Source of the DNA: Rhabditoides inermis
Taxonomy: Eukaryota; Nematoda; Chromadorea; Rhabditida; Rhabditidae
NCBI GenBank assembly: GCA_963966185.1
Contig: CAWZYM010000312.1
Span: 1,162,001 to 1,226,000, forward strand
Direction: 5' to 3'
Length of the DNA: 64,000 bases
Part shown: piece after piece, positions 1 through 11,800 of the stretch
Layout of the letters: each line of letters starts with the position of its first letter
Numbering within the stretch: position 1 is the first letter of the stretch
Made by a program: the position numbers and the translations under genes
Notes under the pieces: model-generated
What the model was told of the DNA's origin: nothing
Databases searched by the model: none
The model's input: the letters and a program-made list of their open reading frames with translations, nothing else

Positions 1-292
1 CCGTCGGTGAGATCACGCGACCACTGGGCATGACACTCGACGAGCTGTGCGCATGTGGATCGGCCCGCGCGGAAACCGAATTGGCGAGAGGTGAGAAGGC
101 AGTGTTTTTCAAAGTGCTCTGTCATCTGCGCCGCGCAAATCCTCTCCAGCAGTTTGGAAAGTGTGGCAGTGAGAGCAATGGGACGGTAGTTGACTAACTC
201 ACTCTGGGACCCACCCTTGTGGATGGGTCTCACATACCCTATCTTCCATATAGGAGGAACGACACACGCGGAAAGAGACTGCTGGAAGAGGA
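1..292 (-). mobile_element. Non-LTR retrotransposon reverse transcriptase fragment
   Basis: Read on the minus strand in one open frame with no start codon, the stretch encodes the fingers part of a LINE-type reverse transcriptase. It shows a W-K-I-G-Y-V-R-P-I-H-K-G block, then an N-Y-R-P-I-A-L-T block, then K-L-L-E-R-I, then R-Q-F-G-F-R-A-G-R-S-T with A-Q-L-V-E. That order matches the first motifs of Jockey/CR1/RTE-like enzymes. The frame runs off the left edge, so the catalytic FADD-type motif lies outside the window or is lost. Its 5' side breaks into a GA-rich microsatellite, so the copy looks 5'-truncated, as is usual for LINEs. I cannot assign the clade. Confidence 0.85.
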
Positions 293-299
293 GAAATAA

Positions 300-359
300 A
301 GAGAGAAAAAACAATAAATAGAGAGACATAAAAAGAAAGAGAGAGCAATAAATAGAAAA

Positions 360-390
<31 letters not shown>

Positions 391-480
391 TAGAGAGAGA
401 GACAAAAAAAGAGAGAGAGAGAAAGAGAGAGAGAAAGAGAGAGAAAGAGAGAGAGAGGGAGAGAGAGAGAGAGAGAACAA
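300..480. repeat. GA-rich microsatellite
   Basis: Imperfect (GA)n/(GAGAAA)n tract directly at the truncated 5' end of the reverse-transcriptase remnant. Both strands give serine/leucine-rich spurious ORFs. Confidence 0.9.
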
Positions 481-756
481 GAAATATAGTGAAAGAAAGG
501 GACCACAATGAGATTTTCAGATGTTTGAGTGTGGCATATCTTTTTAAATGATAATGTAGTTAGTTTCAAGCTGATTTCAAACAATATAATGTGGAAATAT
601 ATGGAAAAATGCTAAATTCACATTCTGAGGCAACTGGCTTATGTTCGCTCATCCGTCTACTGGTCCACCTGGAAATTGTGGGTTGTCTCTGATTCAATGT
701 ATGCGATCGGAGTCGTTTCTGGAAAGTGAGTGATTCATTCTTTCAATGTATTCCAG

Positions 757-1620
757 TCGTAATGTGTACAAGTTCGAGAAGGGATCGGAGACGTGGACAC
801 TCGTGCACAGTGCTCAAGGAAAGAGGTACATACGCCCATTGATATATGTGTGTTTTATGAACACTTACAGTGGCGGAATTGTCACTGTTACTCTCTTCAA
901 TGACCGAATCTGTGTGGCAGACAAGAGTGCCAAAACTATCGAGGCGTTCGATACAAAGAATGCTGTTTCACAATACATAATTCTTTCATATACGATAGTT
1001 AACTTAGTGTTCCAGAATCTCGAGTTTTTCGTCTGTGCGCGTTTCCCTTCACTGATTGAAATTTCCCCACTGTGTGTGGTAGATGGTCGTCTGATGATTG
1101 TCAGATGATTAACGGATTCTGCCTCTACGAATCAGGTTTGTGACTGTTTAGCCGATTCTCAAACTCAATGTTTATTGTAGGTATGGAATTCGCAGACTGA
1201 CACTTGGGATGCGGGAACGCCGCTTGGAGAGGTACGAAAAAACTCTGATTTCTGTTCGTATTTACTGACGATGAGTAGTGACTGGTCGTTTGTTTTGATT
1301 CTCCTTAGTAGTGTAAACTCGCAATTGGAAAATAATCGCCGCCCGCTTTTCTCACTCTTCCCTCGTTCAGATACGCGGAGAGAGTACTATAAAAGAGAGA
1401 GTCAGGTCCGCGTCGCGTGCCACCATCCGCGTGCGGCGGCTGCTGGGCGCACAGCCAAGGGCTAACTAGCTGATTTCGACTATATTGTACATCCTTTATA
1501 GGCCCGTGGTTGCAAGGGGGACGGTGTGCGATGGTCGACTCGTGATTGCCGGTGGATACAGCGGAGATCAGAAGCGAGATAAATTAGAATTTACTAAACT
1601 CGCAAAGCAACCAGAACATC

Positions 1621-1669
<49 letters not shown>

Positions 1670-2089
1670 CCACGGTCAGATACGCGGTGGCGGTACGCGG
1701 AGAGAGTATTAGTAGAAAGAGACGACTGGGCGCCTGGCCAAGGGAGAACTCGCATATTCTTACTATACAATTGACCGCAGTAGTGGAACTGTGCAAGGGG
1801 CATAGAACCTGCGACCTTTGGCGATTTGTAGTAGACATTCACTGCGATGTCACTGTTTGTTTCACACAAAGGCGCGCGCAAACGAATGGTCCTCGTCTAG
1901 ATGGTGGATGGCGAGTGGAAGCAGCCGCCGTCTCTCAAACGCGCGCGCCACACTGCAGAATCGCTGTTCTCGACAATGTGAGTTGTGGGTGTAGAAGAAT
2001 ATTGGTTTAATATATATTGTCATAGGTGCTATATTGGCGGGAATAATGCACCGACCTCCGTGGAGATGCTCCGTTTCGAGGAAGAATGA
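757..2089 (+). pseudogene. Kelch-repeat gene, fragmentary, probably decaying
   Basis: Several exons encode kelch-type blade strands. 757-825 gives V-Y-K-F-E-K-G-S-E-T-W. 871 to about 966 gives D-R-I-C-V-A-D. The exon from 1013 gives V-V-D-G-R-L-M-I-V. 1181-1231 gives W-N-S-Q-T-D-T-W-D. 1502-1583 gives D-G-R-L-V-I-A-G-G-Y. 1901-1977 plus 2026-2089 give E-W-K-Q-P, R-A-R-H-T-A and Y-I-G-G-N-N, ending in TGA. The last two exons join in phase across a 48-base intron. Elsewhere the phases do not join cleanly: a stop at 1106-1108 precedes an I-N-G-F-C-L-Y-E strand in another frame, and 1231 to 1502 mismatches. No BTB/BACK part is visible. Kelch propellers usually act as substrate adaptors for CUL3 ligases or bind actin; which applies here is unknown. 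It may be a pseudogene or contain exons I misread. Confidence 0.6.
1626..1668 (+). repeat. (CT)n microsatellite
   Basis: Pure CT dinucleotide tract within the kelch remnant. Confidence 0.95.
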
Positions 2090-2429
2090 AGGGAGGAAGA
2101 GGGGATGAGGAAGACCCGAAGACTTTACAATGAGGTGAACCACAAACATTCAAATTGTTCATGTCGGTTGTTCTTGCTCCTTGTAAATACACTCTTGTTC
2201 ATATTTACAATCTGTTGTTGATGTGATGCCGTTTCTTTGATGTTTTTTTTTAGAAATTAAACTTTACAAAATGAGTCTACTGTATTTGATACAAAGACAG
2301 TAAAATTTCTCCTTTCCTTTGGCCTTTTTTTCGATTCGATCATCTTAACGATCATTTTGAGTGTTTGTGCTTTCATGAATCCTCTTTCAATAATGATCTA
2401 TATGACTTGGCTTCGCTAACTACTTGATA

Positions 2430-2990
2430 GCGTGGTGGACGCCGGTCTAATGACTTTCGCAGGATCTGTAGGTTATGATTACACGAACCAGATGTGTGAC
2501 ACGCGAGCCAATGTTTGTTGTACCTGTGAATGCCGCTGACTAATTCTTAGTACACCGCAACGTTTCTCGGAGAGGTGTGGCATTGCTTCGGTTTCTTCCA
2601 CTGATCAGGGGCTCTAGGTGAGGTCGATGGAATGATTCGCGTTTTCCGACTAGTCGTCGCTGGTGGAATCTTCAGTGATGAAACGTAATAATGGTCAGGT
2701 GAATATTTTCTATGCAAGTTTTCGCGACTATTCTCTCTTGTCACAGGTGCTGATTGTTAGCAAGTGAAAGCAGCTGTCGTTTCTCCGACACGTGTAAGAA
2801 CGAGAGTGAACAAAGGTGGGCATTCGAACCATCACAACCATCACTTGTGACAGGTGCTGTACGCGATTGGTGGGTCTGCGGCGGCCACCTCAGTGAAGAT
2901 GCTCTTATCGGAGAAGTATAGGGAAGAGAAGAAGAGTTGCAAGAACTGTTCACAGAGAGAAGGATAGCGGGAGAGCGATTACTCACTTTT
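2430..2990 (+). pseudogene. Second, degenerate kelch copy
   Basis: Blocks in the same order as the upstream kelch gene recur here. There is a V-V-D-A-G-L strand near 2432, a strand R-L-V-V-A-G-G near 2645-2675 that mirrors R-L-V-I-A-G-G of copy one, a segment near 2758-2780 close at DNA level to 1918-1945, and V-L-Y-A-I-G-G then T-S-V-K-M-L near 2857-2905 that mirrors Y-I-G-G-N-N and T-S-V-E-M-L of copy one. The blocks are split among frames with stops between them and cannot be spliced into one reading frame. I infer a tandem duplication of the kelch gene's 3' half that has since decayed. Confidence 0.55.
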
Positions 2991-3495
2991 GTTGTTATAT
3001 TTGTTGTAGTTGTTGTTGCTATAATGATATGATATGATTTTGACTATGTTTACCGTATGCACATGTTTGACGGTTTTTTTTAATTAAACAAATTACCTTT
3101 GGGGGAGTTGAATCGCCGCAAATTTTTCTGCTCTAATAGGTTTTTTCGGGTCTGAATCTCCGCAACCCACTGCAGTGCTCTCCCGAGATTGGCCGTTGCT
3201 CAATTGTTTTCTCGTAATGAACGAATGAGTAAAAGTAATATGGCATTTTTCTCATATGGTATCCCTAAGCGTCGGTGTAGATCAAAATATTCCCCTACCG
3301 TAATCCTGAGTGAAGTAGTGCATATTATTATTCCAGCAATTTTGCTTCGAGTATTTTTGCACTTGACTACATGACTACTAAATTTCAGCCATCAATTTCT
3401 GTCGTACTTCGTAGCAGCTTTTACGCAAATGTACGCCTGAAATCGAGTATGCGACACGCTGTCACGTATTATTAAAGAGTCCAGGAGACTACGAC

Positions 3496-3529
<34 letters not shown>

Positions 3530-4072
3530 AAACAGGTGCTTTTCGCATTCGTCAAATGAGTTCGGCGTTCAGCGTTCACCGTACTGCCTTACTCTCGCCA
3601 CTCAATCAAGCCACTCTACTAGTACTAATTCTACGGAAAGAAGGGGGGGGGGGGGGTTGACGGAGTTCGAGATAAACGACGCATCCACCATTCCCAGCAG
3701 CGTGCTGCAAACACTCAAACATTTTCGGGGCAGCCAGAAGCGTCTCCCGTGTGTTTTGCGCTGCGCGTCAGATGTTTACTCCGCCGGAAATCAAAACTAT
3801 TGCCATGGTGAGAGCTCACGTGAATAGACAGTTTGATTGTCGGCAAGAGGAAATCCATCACATCCTATATCTATCTCCCGCTATTATCTATGAACCCACG
3901 TATACACATACACACATCATATTCTAAAAAAAAAGTCTCCAGTTTGTAAGCATGCTGCGGGCCGTTTGCGCCTTTCTTGAAGTGATGTTATTCCGGAATT
4001 TCGGACTATTTGATGGAGCGTGAAAGGCGCCTCATTTCGAAAAGCACTTCTCAACACGTCACACCGGAAAAC

Positions 4073-4107
<35 letters not shown>

Positions 4108-4189
4108 GAGAGGGAGAGAAAGAGGAAGAGGGAGGTGGGGATGGAGTGCATGCAGCCACTCTCTCCCATTCTTGCAGGAACCCAGTATA
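2991..4189. other. Intergenic stretch without supportable gene
   Basis: Contains a (CT)n run at about 3499-3528, a poly-G run at about 3641-3656 and a GA-rich tract at about 4074-4130. A 61-codon open frame at 3189-3374 has no signal, homology or codon support. Confidence 0.6.
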
Positions 4190-4460
4190 CATGAAATATC
4201 ATCAACATATAATAACTTTTCATAATCAAATCATTTTCCAAAAATAAATGGAACATGTAGACAACGATCAGCGAAGTTTTCATTTTGTAGTGAGAAATAC
4301 TCAATCGGTAAGTATGTATGATCATACACTCATTACCGATTGAGTATTTCTCACTACGAAATTAAAGCTCCTCGTTTTCTACATGTTGCGTTCATTTTTA
4401 GAAAAAAAATTGATTATGAAAAGTTATTATATTTTGATATTCTTTTATGTGGAAGTCGTA
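4190..4460. mobile_element. Palindromic MITE-like element, copy 1
   Basis: The two halves are imperfect reverse complements around a centre near 4320. The inner arms (GTAGTGAGAAATACTCAATC at about 4287 and its complement near 4338-4358) are almost perfect. The outer arms share an AACTTTTCATAATCAA block at about 4214 and its complement near 4411-4427. There is no coding capacity. A diverged relative lies at about 58100-58320. Long palindromes without a gene present in more than one copy fit a non-autonomous DNA transposon. Confidence 0.7.
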
Positions 4461-5835
4461 GTTTATGTAAGAAGTTTATAGGAGGAGGAGTAGTAACACT
4501 CACGTACTCAACCGATGGTCTCTGAATGGCGGAGTATTCACACGCCCCCGCAGTGCGGCGAGAAATCTCTCACGCCTCCCTCGCACTCATTATAACAACT
4601 ACCATTTGTTATTGATATCTACGCACGCGCGATTGCTCCCCTGTCTCCAACGAGCCGCCGAAACGACCCCATACAATAAAAGCAGAGATACTTCCTATTC
4701 TCTCTCTCTCCCTCCTCCTCTCTCTCCGAGATAGAGCGACTGTCGAGCGTGCTACAATAGAGCACCGCCCACGATAGGCCATACCCTACGCTGGCCATTC
4801 CTACACACACTCACAAATCATAGCGCACGCCGCAATCGTCGCCCCTTCTCTCCTCTCTCCTTACTCACATACCTCACGTACCACCTGTCCTTTCACAAGC
4901 GCGCCTATTACCATTCACACCCCAAATGACACAACACCTACCCTATATTTATTACAGTTTTTTTTATCCTATATTTATTATGACGGGATGTCGTCACCTC
5001 GTCATCCTCATTCTAGGTGCTTATCGCTGTATGCATTATACTCCAGTTTCTCTTTCTCTTTCTCTCTCTCTTTCCCTTTCTCTCTCTCTCCCTCTCCTCT
5101 CTCTCTCCCTCTTCCTCTTCCTCTTCCTCTTCCTCTCCCTCTCCTCTCTCTCTCCCTCGTCACATTCTAATTAGCTTCGATCCCTGTGACCACACATCTT
5201 GCACATCCTGTGGATCAACCCAGTAAAATTGAAATGGAGTTTTCGTTCTTTGTACGTTCTTCGGTTTTCGGCTAACTTCCACATTTGCACTATTCTCATC
5301 TCCATTGTCCATTCGCGACAGACTAGTCTTAAGCACCATTCGCATCTTTCACTTTCTATCTCTTTTCTATCTCACAAACCCAACTTTCGTGACAGTATAC
5401 CACACTTATCCTATTATCTTGCACAGATAAAAAATGCGAGGCCACTTATTGCAATTTTTCATCATTAATTTCCGTTTTATCTTCCTGCGACGAACTAATA
5501 CCACTATTTTTCCTCTCTACGAGCAGTATCGTCGTAGATTGTATGATTCGATCAGTCTTTGCATGTGAATGCAAAAATTATGACAGACTGTGTTCGCCAA
5601 TTCTCGAAATAGTTTAACTCGAAATAACCCTTTTCCATTGAGTTTTCGAGCATAGCAGTGCGTCGCGTCTACAAATAGCGAAGCGGCCTTTTCATTCCAT
5701 TCCATTACAAATTCACCTGTCCACCCACCCCCTCGGTCTAATTTCGAATTCACTACGCAATCGCGCGCCACGCTTCTTTCCGTCGTTCACCTACATTGTA
5801 TTCCACACTCCACCAGCAGGTAACACACACTCGTC
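4461..5835. other. Intergenic / upstream region of neuropeptide gene
   Basis: No gene supported. It contains CT-rich tracts at about 4700-4730 and 5045-5158. The sequence just before the 5836 start presumably holds the promoter and leader, but I recognise no motif. Confidence 0.5.
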
Positions 5836-6760
5836 ATGGCTGACGTGCGTGCGGTGCTGGCGTGTTTGATGCTGTTGTTGGCGTTGGCGGCGGCGTTTCC
5901 CTTCGGAGGCGAGCGGTCGACGAAGATCGGCGATCTTCGGCGACAGAATCTCGCCGTTGTTGTCGCCTGTTTCAAGGCCTATGCTAAGATGTGAGTGCAC
6001 AGCTACCGTAACCTTCTATCTAATCGTTTTTTATACCTCATCTCACTTGTCTACATAGTTTGCCTCATTTCATTTTTTGTACAGTTTCGTGTGGTAGAAA
6101 TAGCAGTCGCCTGCCTAGTCTAATCATTATTATTCAAAACATCTGCAAAAGAATATAAAAAATAATGGTCGAGACTGCAAAAAGAATTGTCGAGACTTAT
6201 CGAAATGAGAGAGAGGTGTCTTTTATTTCAGCACTCTTTTTTTCTGACAGTTCTGACTCATTCAATCAGGAAACACACTTTCTTCACTCACTCGGCTTAT
6301 CGGAGAGTTATTAAAACATACGGACAATCGAAGTGATGTGAGAAAGAAAAAGGAGAGAGAGAGAGAGTTTTCAACCTAACGTCATACTACATGAATACCG
6401 AAGAGTGCAGCCATTTTCCAGCATTCCTGACGCCTAACCTCGAAACGACGTGTTATGCTAACATGTTGAAAGGCAATTCCACTTTCACGCGCGCTTTTGG
6501 GGAGCTGTTGTGCTCGCGTGCAAAGCGGTGACCGATAGAAATTGCCGGTGTGAACTCCTGTTATGCCGCCTGCACTTATATGACCGCGCTTTCTATTTCC
6601 GGCCACCTCAAATCTCCTAATTTCCTAATTGCAATACGTGTCGCGCCGACTGATGCCAGCGAGCGAGCGCGTGAACGAGACAAATACGGTCAGTGGGATG
6701 TGCGTCACTACTATAGTAATCTCGCGCCATCGTCCTCCCCACCCCTCCTCCCCCCCCTTC

Positions 6761-6810
<50 letters not shown>

Positions 6811-8435
6811 TTCTCGCCTCTTCGTCCCACGTGATCAGACATCAGACAGATTTAGACAAGCCAAATAAAAATCCACTTCCTTCCTCTAGCATCATTGTTT
6901 TCCACTTTCCCTAGAATAAATGAGCGCGAACGCGGAAAACGATTAACTAACAAATGCGTATATGCATACATTAAGAGACCATCCCCAATGACCATCCCAT
7001 CAATTATCTTATCGTTCACTTTTCCTCAGCATGTGAATATACAGTAGACTCGCGAATGAGTTTTGCGCTTTTCACGAGAGACATCAGGGTGGTTAGAAAG
7101 AGATCAAAACCCAGTCAATGAGGGTTTTTTTCAATTAACAAATCTTTGCGAGACCAGCATGAAAAACCCGCGAACATATTCTTGCAAAGCGAGAGCGTTA
7201 CCATTACGCTAGCTAGACGGGGTGAAAGCTATTCCAATAGGAACTGTGAACGTGAGATGAAATTTTCGAAGTTCGGAAGTTAAGAGTACTGTAGAATTAT
7301 TGCACAACATAATGTTTTTGATGAGAAATGGTTAGCTGAGTTCAAACGGAATATACAAACAAATCATTGTAAAAGCCATTTTTGCAGTTTGATTGCTCAT
7401 ATTTCAGGAACAAGCGAATCTACGCAGCAGCGTCAGGAAATACGGCCAAGTTGTTCGATGAAGACGGGGTTAGTGCGCGTTTTTTTTTAGTTGAAATGCG
7501 CGTGGAAGACTCTCGACCGTATTGTCTTCGTAATCGTCTTCGTCTTCGTATTTCTTACTTACCTACTTCCTACGAATAATAACATATTAAAAGAAGTATC
7601 CGGACAATGGAATGTTACCTGATCTTCAGGGTGAGGTCGATTTTTTCATCAAAGCCATCTTTTGAAATTGTCAAAACGTGGAAAAATTGTTTGTATTTGT
7701 ACCTTATTAACAGAAACTTGAAAATAGTTTTTTTAATAAGAAAACGAAAGCCTCATCCGTAAGATCAGGAAATCATTCATTGTCCGGAGTCCGGATACAT
7801 TCTTTTTAATAAGCGCCGCACGCCGAGCCACTATTTACTATTTGCACTGGCCAACCCCACAACAAGACATCCGTGCACTTGAATGCACCAAGTGAATGCC
7901 AAATATTCATGATGAATTGCATTTCGATGTCTAGAGGAACGGAAACATTAACAGGAACATTTCATTACTAATTTCATATCCGTCGTAATAGCATAGTACA
8001 ATACGGCCGCTGCATCAAATGAATGACCATAATTCATGCATTTGCATATTACATAATACATATTGATGAAATTGTAGATACATAGTGAATCGAATTTTCT
8101 GGGTTTCTTGGATGAGCGGGAGAGATGATTAACTGATTACCAAAAGAAACATATAAAAAGAAGCATAGGAAAAGGTGAAAAAAAACGACAAAAATTGGCG
8201 AGGTCGATTACAATAGAAGTTGCTCAAATCACTATGTTCGCTCCAATCACTCTGTATCTTCAACTTCAAATTCATCTCTTCATCAATGCCGTTTCAGCAG
8301 GAGGTGGACTGCACGGCGTTCGCGTCTCCGCCGAGGGCAGGAGAGCACAAGTACGACCAGCACTGCTTCTTCTCCCCACTCAACTGCTTCTTCACCGGAC
8401 TCAAGCCCAAGCGACAGCGAGTGCTCACCTTCTGA
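5836..8435 (+). CDS. Neuropeptide precursor with allatostatin-C-like peptide
   Basis: Three exons, 5836-5990, 7408-7468 and 8298-8435, join in frame to a 117-residue secreted precursor. Residues 1-20 form a signal peptide with a Leu/Ala-rich core after M-A-D-V-R. The C-terminal exon holds H-C-F-F-S-P-L-N-C-F-F, two cysteines separated by six residues with Pro between them, followed by a K-P-K-R basic cleavage site and a short tail. Insect allatostatin C has the same C-[YF]-F-x-P-[IL]-x-C-F ring, and vertebrate somatostatin is its distant relative. I therefore infer a secreted disulfide-bridged neuropeptide that acts through a somatostatin/AstC-type GPCR. The amino side of the peptide lacks an obvious dibasic site, so the mature N-terminus is uncertain. 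The introns are unusually long (1417 and 829 bases), and the second contains a TIR element. Confidence 0.7.
6762..6804 (+). repeat. (CT)n microsatellite in intron
   Basis: CT tract in the first intron of the neuropeptide gene, following a C-rich stretch. Confidence 0.9.
7585..7812. mobile_element. Short TIR element (MITE) in intron
   Basis: The left end TATTAAAAGAAGTATCCGG is matched, reverse-complemented, by the right end around 7785-7812 (...CCGGATACATTCTTTTTAATA). The repeat continues inward through CCGGACAATG and CCTGATCTT, giving imperfect terminal inverted repeats of about 50 bases. There is no coding capacity in about 228 bases. It lies wholly inside intron 2 of the neuropeptide gene. 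The superfamily is unresolved. Confidence 0.75.
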
Positions 8436-8664
8436 CCGCCCGCACACTCACACCCATCACCACTAATGGGTGAGTGCTCCTGTACCACTCCTGTTTGTAT
8501 TATTTATATTTACATAATTTGATGTTTAATAACTGTTTGCAGATTGCGTTCGTAGTCGTCGCGCGCCGTGCCTTTCACTTTCCACGTGGACCCGATCTCC
8601 CCCTCCATCCGATCTCACCATCGCCCCCCAGTGGTCCCCATCCTGCATTCATTATTCATTATGG

Positions 8665-8670
8665 AATAAA
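8665..8670 (+). terminator. Poly(A) signal AATAAA of neuropeptide gene
   Basis: Canonical AATAAA 230 bases after the stop codon and about 200 bases before the next gene's start. Confidence 0.6.
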
Positions 8671-8751
8671 ACCGTCGTGTTACTCTGTCGTCCCCCCTTT
8701 TTGTATCTTCTCCTCTCTGTTTCTCTTTTCGTTTGATACGTGGATGCTCGT

Positions 8752-8757
8752 TATAAA
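8752..8757 (+). promoter_or_regulatory. TATAAA candidate TATA box
   Basis: TATAAA 110 bases upstream of the mucin/CCP start codon, downstream of the previous gene's poly(A) signal. Position fits a promoter but there is no other support. Confidence 0.3.
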
Positions 8758-8866
8758 GCTGGTTGCTAGCGGCTTTGGTATCCCGAGTGATCGGCACAGC
8801 CACGAAGCATAGCGAAAAGGGAGGCATTCCACATTGCTGAAAGTGAGCCCACTATCAATTGCGAGG

Positions 8867-11800
8867 ATGCGACGCAAGCGCTCGCTGCTCTTGGTGAGTT
8901 GTTTGGGTTTCCTTCTGCATCCATTCTCTATTATTTATAGTGCGTGATTGTGGTATGGATCGAGACCGTGCTAGCCCAGGAAACGCTTAAGGAGTGTATG
9001 ATAATGGCCGATCCCTCAATGAATATGACGAAATGCGTGTCGCTGTACAATGAGAATTGCCTTGGAGAGATTCCGAACAGTGACTGCAGGAAGATAAAGC
9101 CGCTGATTGACAGCATCATCGCTTCCCAAATGAAAGGAACGACGACTAGTGCCCCAACGACGACCACGGTCACTTCGCCAGAAGTCGATGGCTGCATCGA
9201 AGCCCTCCTTTCAGATCCAAAACAACCGGGAGTGATAGAGAACTGCACCCAAGAGTACAAGACATATTGCGGAGAATCGACTAGCGATCAGTGTGGAGAC
9301 CTCGATATGATGTTGAAAGAAGCGATGTTAACAACCACCGAAGCCAGCACCACAACTCCCGAAACGACCACTCCAACGACGACAACTCGCAAGTGCAAGG
9401 GTCCCCCAGGAAGTTGCGAGCTGAAGACAACTCAAGAGGTCACGACGACAACGCCAGCGACTACCACCACTACCACGACGCCTGATGTCAAGAAGTGTAG
9501 GCCCGGTCTGCCCGGGTGCGACACGTCGATTCCTGGAGACACTGGACTCAACGATACGGCCAAGGAACCCACCATCAATAATACAACGGAGTGTGCTCCA
9601 CTCGATAGAGAGTGTAGAAATGCAAAGGCAGAAGCGACATCGACCACAGATACACCGACACCCACGACGAGTGACCCGGTACAAGACGCCGTCGATCCGG
9701 ACACTGAAGCGACCAGCACCGTGACCGGTTGCGGCCCGGAGGACGGCGAGTGCACCACTCCCTCAACCACCACCACACAGGAACACACCACCACAACAGC
9801 GTGCGATCCCGTGAAAGGCGAGTGTACGGAGAAGAAGAACAAGCCGCCAAACAAGCCAGAGATACCCACGCCTCCGCCGACCACTACACAGGTGGGTGGA
9901 GCGGGTTGATGAGGGGAAGGGTAGATCAGGGTGGGTAGATCAGGTTGATACTATGGTGGGTGGGTAGAGCAGGTTGATGGGATACTATTGAGTGTTTCCA
10001 GGAAGTGACCACGTTTTCGACTACAGAAACGACGACAACTGTTGCGGTAAGTTTGTGGTCGAAATGGTGTTGGAGAACTCTCTGCTTCAGGTTAACGAAA
10101 CGATGAACGACGGTGACGACAACGGAACCACGACGACTGTCCAGGTATTGATAGCGAGGTAGAGGCCAGACTCAAGTTTTGCTGACAATAGACCACCAAA
10201 GACCTTTTGTATCACAATCATAAATCGACATTTAGAAACATAAAACATAATTGAGTCCAGCCACGCCTCAATCAAATCCTTTTCACTATCACTTTCTATG
10301 CACTATCACTGTCACTGTAAGCTGTAAGCACAACATAATTGTAGTTTCAAAGCACTTTTTTTCAGATTTTTCCGCTCTATCATCTTTCAGTCTTTGAGAG
10401 TGAAGAAGTGAGGTAGTGTAGTGATTGTCTAGGTCGCAACTGCGACGGCGGAGGACATAGCGGCAGAGACAGAGACAGACGGCGAGCCCGCCAGCAGAGC
10501 CACCGAAGCAACCGAAGCAACCGAGCAATCCGAAGGTGACTCTAACGACGACGCATCCGGAGAAGAGCTCTCCGGGGAAGAGCTCACCGAAGAAGAGTCC
10601 GACGATGAATGGGATTTCTCTGGTATGGTATATTCCGGAGATGACGATTTCGAGGATTTCGACGACTTTGATTGGGAAGACTTTTTCGACCATCTACACG
10701 ACTTGTGGGGAGACTCTTCGGGAGACGAAGACGATTTCGTTGACGATACCGAAACCGAGCTTCTAGACACAGCGACGCCGGAAGTGCTACCTGGAAGCCC
10801 TGCGGACGACGACGGAGAGGTGGATGTGCCCGCAGCCAGTGAGAATACGCCTGTGGTGGATGAAAATGGCGGCCCTGTGGTGATACCTGGTGAGACAAAG
10901 GACGACACACCTGTGACGGACAAGGATGGCAATACCGTCCCAACCACTACCACTACGGTCGCTCCGATCACCGACAAGGACGGCAGCGTTGTACCCAATT
11001 CTAATGCCACGGTAGCTCCTCTTGTCACCGACAAGAACGGAGATACGGTACCTACGACCGTTAAGGTCGCTCCGGTTACAGACGGTGACGGCAACATCGT
11101 TATTCCCACTGAAGCTGAACCCGATGAGGAAAATGGGATTGCTACACCAGCGGCAGACCCGGTGACTGATAGCGATGGAAACATCGTGGAAACGGCGACG
11201 GATAAAAAGAGAGATGAGAGTGCCCCGACTGCTGCCGCTCCCGTCACCAATGAGAACGGAGAAATCGTCACGACTACGACCGCTGCGCCCGCCGCTCCTG
11301 CGACGGACAGCGATGGGAACATCGTCACCACTACAACCACTGTACCGCCGCCTGTCACTGACACAGACGGAAACATCGTCACGACAACGACGACCAAGAA
11401 GGCGGTGGTGACGGATGAGAACAGAGACGTGGTGACGGAGGCGGAAGCCAAGAAGGTCGTGACGAATGAGAACGGAGAAGTGGTGACGACAACGACCAAG
11501 AAGGTGGTGACGGATGCTAACGGAGACGTGGTGACGGAGGCGGATGCCAAGAAGGTCGTGACGAATGAGAACGGAGAAGTGGTGACGACAACGACCAAGA
11601 AGGTGGTGACGGATGCTAACGGAGACGTGGTGACGGAGGCGGATGCCAAGAAGGTCGTGACGAATGAGAACGGAGAAGTGGTGACGACAACGACCAAGAA
11701 GGTGGTGACGGATGCTAACGGAGACGTGGTGACGGAGGCGGATGCCAAGAAGGTCGTGACGAATGAGAACGGAGAAGTGGTGACGACAACGACCAAGAAG

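Noticed and set aside
3189..3374. 61-codon plus-strand open frame
   Set aside because: Short, AT-rich, without signal peptide, homologous motif or nearby splice signals that extend it.
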